This document shows positions 51,967 to 52,579 of a DNA stretch of 52,579 nucleotides, one piece after another. Within the stretch, counting starts at the first letter, position 1, and each line of letters begins with the position of its first letter. Under the pieces are notes generated by a model. That model was not told where the DNA came from, searched no databases, and worked only from the letters and a program-made list of their open reading frames with translations. This stretch comes from a virus: positions 1 to 52,579 of the IMG/VR virus record IMGVR_UViG_3300030329_003894; one strand, written 5' to 3'. The translations under genes were made by a program, and so were the position numbers.

Positions 51967-52410
51967 CTAAGGTACATCATCTATTATAGCTGCAACATCG
52001 CAAACTGATGTTCCAGTATTTGTTATAGCTAATAATTCCTCAACTTCGCATTGAAGTTGTCCAAACCAAGCTTTCCCATTAGGAATAATTATTGCATCCC
52101 TTGAGGAAGTAGTAACTGTAGTGCCATCTAATGTTAAGTATACAGTATTTGAGCCATTATTCTTTATATATAGAAATTTAACTATATCCGTACCCGCTGT
52201 AATAGTATCGTGTGCAGTGCCAATAGCTTCTTCGCTAATAAAAGACCCTGATATAAGTATTGTACTCGTATTAGATACTGTTGTGTTCTTATAATACCAC
52301 TTCTCAGTAGCATCTGCGGGAGTATATCCAGCTGATAGGCTAGTTAAAGCCTTAGATATCTCATCAGGTAATATTGTAGCACTAAATGTTATTGTAGCAT
52401 CATCAGCCAT
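51967..52410 (-). CDS. Beta-rich virion protein, 147 residues
   Basis: ATG 52410 shares a base with the stop of the gene that crosses the join. The protein is Thr/Ser/Ile-rich with alternating strands (DATITFSATILPDEISKALT; TIDTITAG-type turns; VKFLYIKNNGSNTVYLTLDG). It ends with a Val/Asp strand, CDVAAIIDDVP. It looks like a small beta-sandwich virion protein, perhaps a head or tail decoration. It has no hydrophobic segment. Function by look only. Confidence 0.7.
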   Translation of the reverse strand: MADDATITFSATILPDEISKALTSLSAGYTPADATEKWYYKNTTVSNTSTILISGSFISEEAIGTAHDTITAGTDIVKFLYIKNNGSNTVYLTLDGTTVTTSSRDAIIIPNGKAWFGQLQCEVEELLAITNTGTSVCDVAAIIDDVP

Positions 52411-52579
52411 TAAAAGGCACCATATGTTTCATCCATTAATCTCATACCCTCAGCATGAGCTCTTGCATCAGCTTGAGCTTTTCTGGCCTTTTGAGTAAGT
52501 TCTCTAGCTTTTTTCATTGCTGCTCTATGTTTCTTAAAAGCTTGCTTTCTCATGCCCATTCCAGCACGAGCCATATACC
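52410..52579 (-). CDS. Small basic virion-type protein, C-terminal part (joins 1-446)
   Basis: This is the 3' part of the gene that starts at 446. The unique part is 52410-52479 and the rest repeats positions 1-98. The reading frame ends with TAA at 52410-52412, after AEGMRLMDETYGAF. The sum of 446 and 70 nt equals 172 codons, so the frame is unbroken over the join. See the entry at 1-446 for the product. Confidence 0.85.
   Translation of the reverse strand, partial: YMARAGMGMRKQAFKKHRAAMKKARELTQKARKAQADARAHAEGMRLMDETYGAF
52480..52577. repeat. Right copy of 98-bp terminal direct repeat
   Basis: Identical to bases 1-98. Beyond it the window ends in cc where the left copy reads tt, most likely an assembly-end error. 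See the entry at 1-98. Confidence 0.93.

Overview
The window is a complete or near-complete genome of an AT-rich tailed bacteriophage, most likely short-tailed (podovirus-like). The first 98 bases recur at the right end (52480-52577), and a 171-codon gene reads in frame across that join, so the unique genome is about 52,479 bp and circular or circularly permuted as assembled. I see no integrase, partition genes or tRNAs. The host cannot be named. Clear Shine-Dalgarno sites (aaggag, ggaggt) precede most genes. The lysine-rich virion peptides and the repetitive tail-fibre style resemble aquatic metagenomic phages; that is an impression, not a proof.

Layout. The genome has two convergent gene blocks. 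The plus strand (1.58-14.83 kb) is an early/replication block. The minus strand (52.41 down to 14.86 kb, plus 564 back across the join to 52410) is the late block: packaging, head, connector, tail, possible lysis proteins, ejection proteins and a giant RNA-polymerase-like protein. The blocks diverge from a ~1 kb non-coding region at 565-1577. It holds a cluster of short AT-rich repeats (644-727) and then a stretch rich in long perfect inverted repeats (841-1525) that looks like a large structured RNA. The blocks converge at a hairpin near 14.82-14.84 kb.

Most notable system. At 3633-7376 four consecutive genes make what looks like a complete ubiquitin-like conjugation and deconjugation cassette carried by a phage. 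They are a small beta-grasp-like protein with a near-terminal Gly-Gly followed by a six-residue tail, a 561-residue protein with an E2-like HPYI...LCLS signature, a JAMM/MPN+ isopeptidase with every metal and catalytic residue, and a ThiF/MoeB-type E1. The order is Ubl, E2-like, JAMM, E1, with hairpins after the first gene and after the last. Bacterial relatives of this logic include PRTRC and Bil-type operons; here the cassette sits directly before the replication genes of a virus.

Replication. A Sak4-type ATPase, a probable ssDNA-binding protein and an archaeo-eukaryotic-type primase fused to a DnaB/RecA-fold helicase are followed by an HNH nuclease, two PD-(D/E)XK nucleases, a small HTH protein and many small unknown proteins. 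No DNA polymerase gene is visible, so host polymerase is probably recruited.

Late block, in transcription order from the join. It starts with small basic and virion proteins and a possible lysozyme-like protein, then a terminase small-subunit candidate, TerL, portal, scaffold and an SU10/HK97-type major capsid protein. Head decoration candidates, connector proteins and a repeat fibre follow. Next come membrane proteins (holin candidates), a calcineurin-like phosphatase, a 2582-residue tail protein, an appendage protein and ejection-type proteins. A 3076-residue protein with the DxDGD metal-binding motif of two-barrel RNA polymerases lies near the end. Such a polymerase, if packaged and injected, could transcribe the early block. 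The early intergenic spaces are unusually rich in RNA-like helices, several with G-U pairs in the plus-strand transcript.
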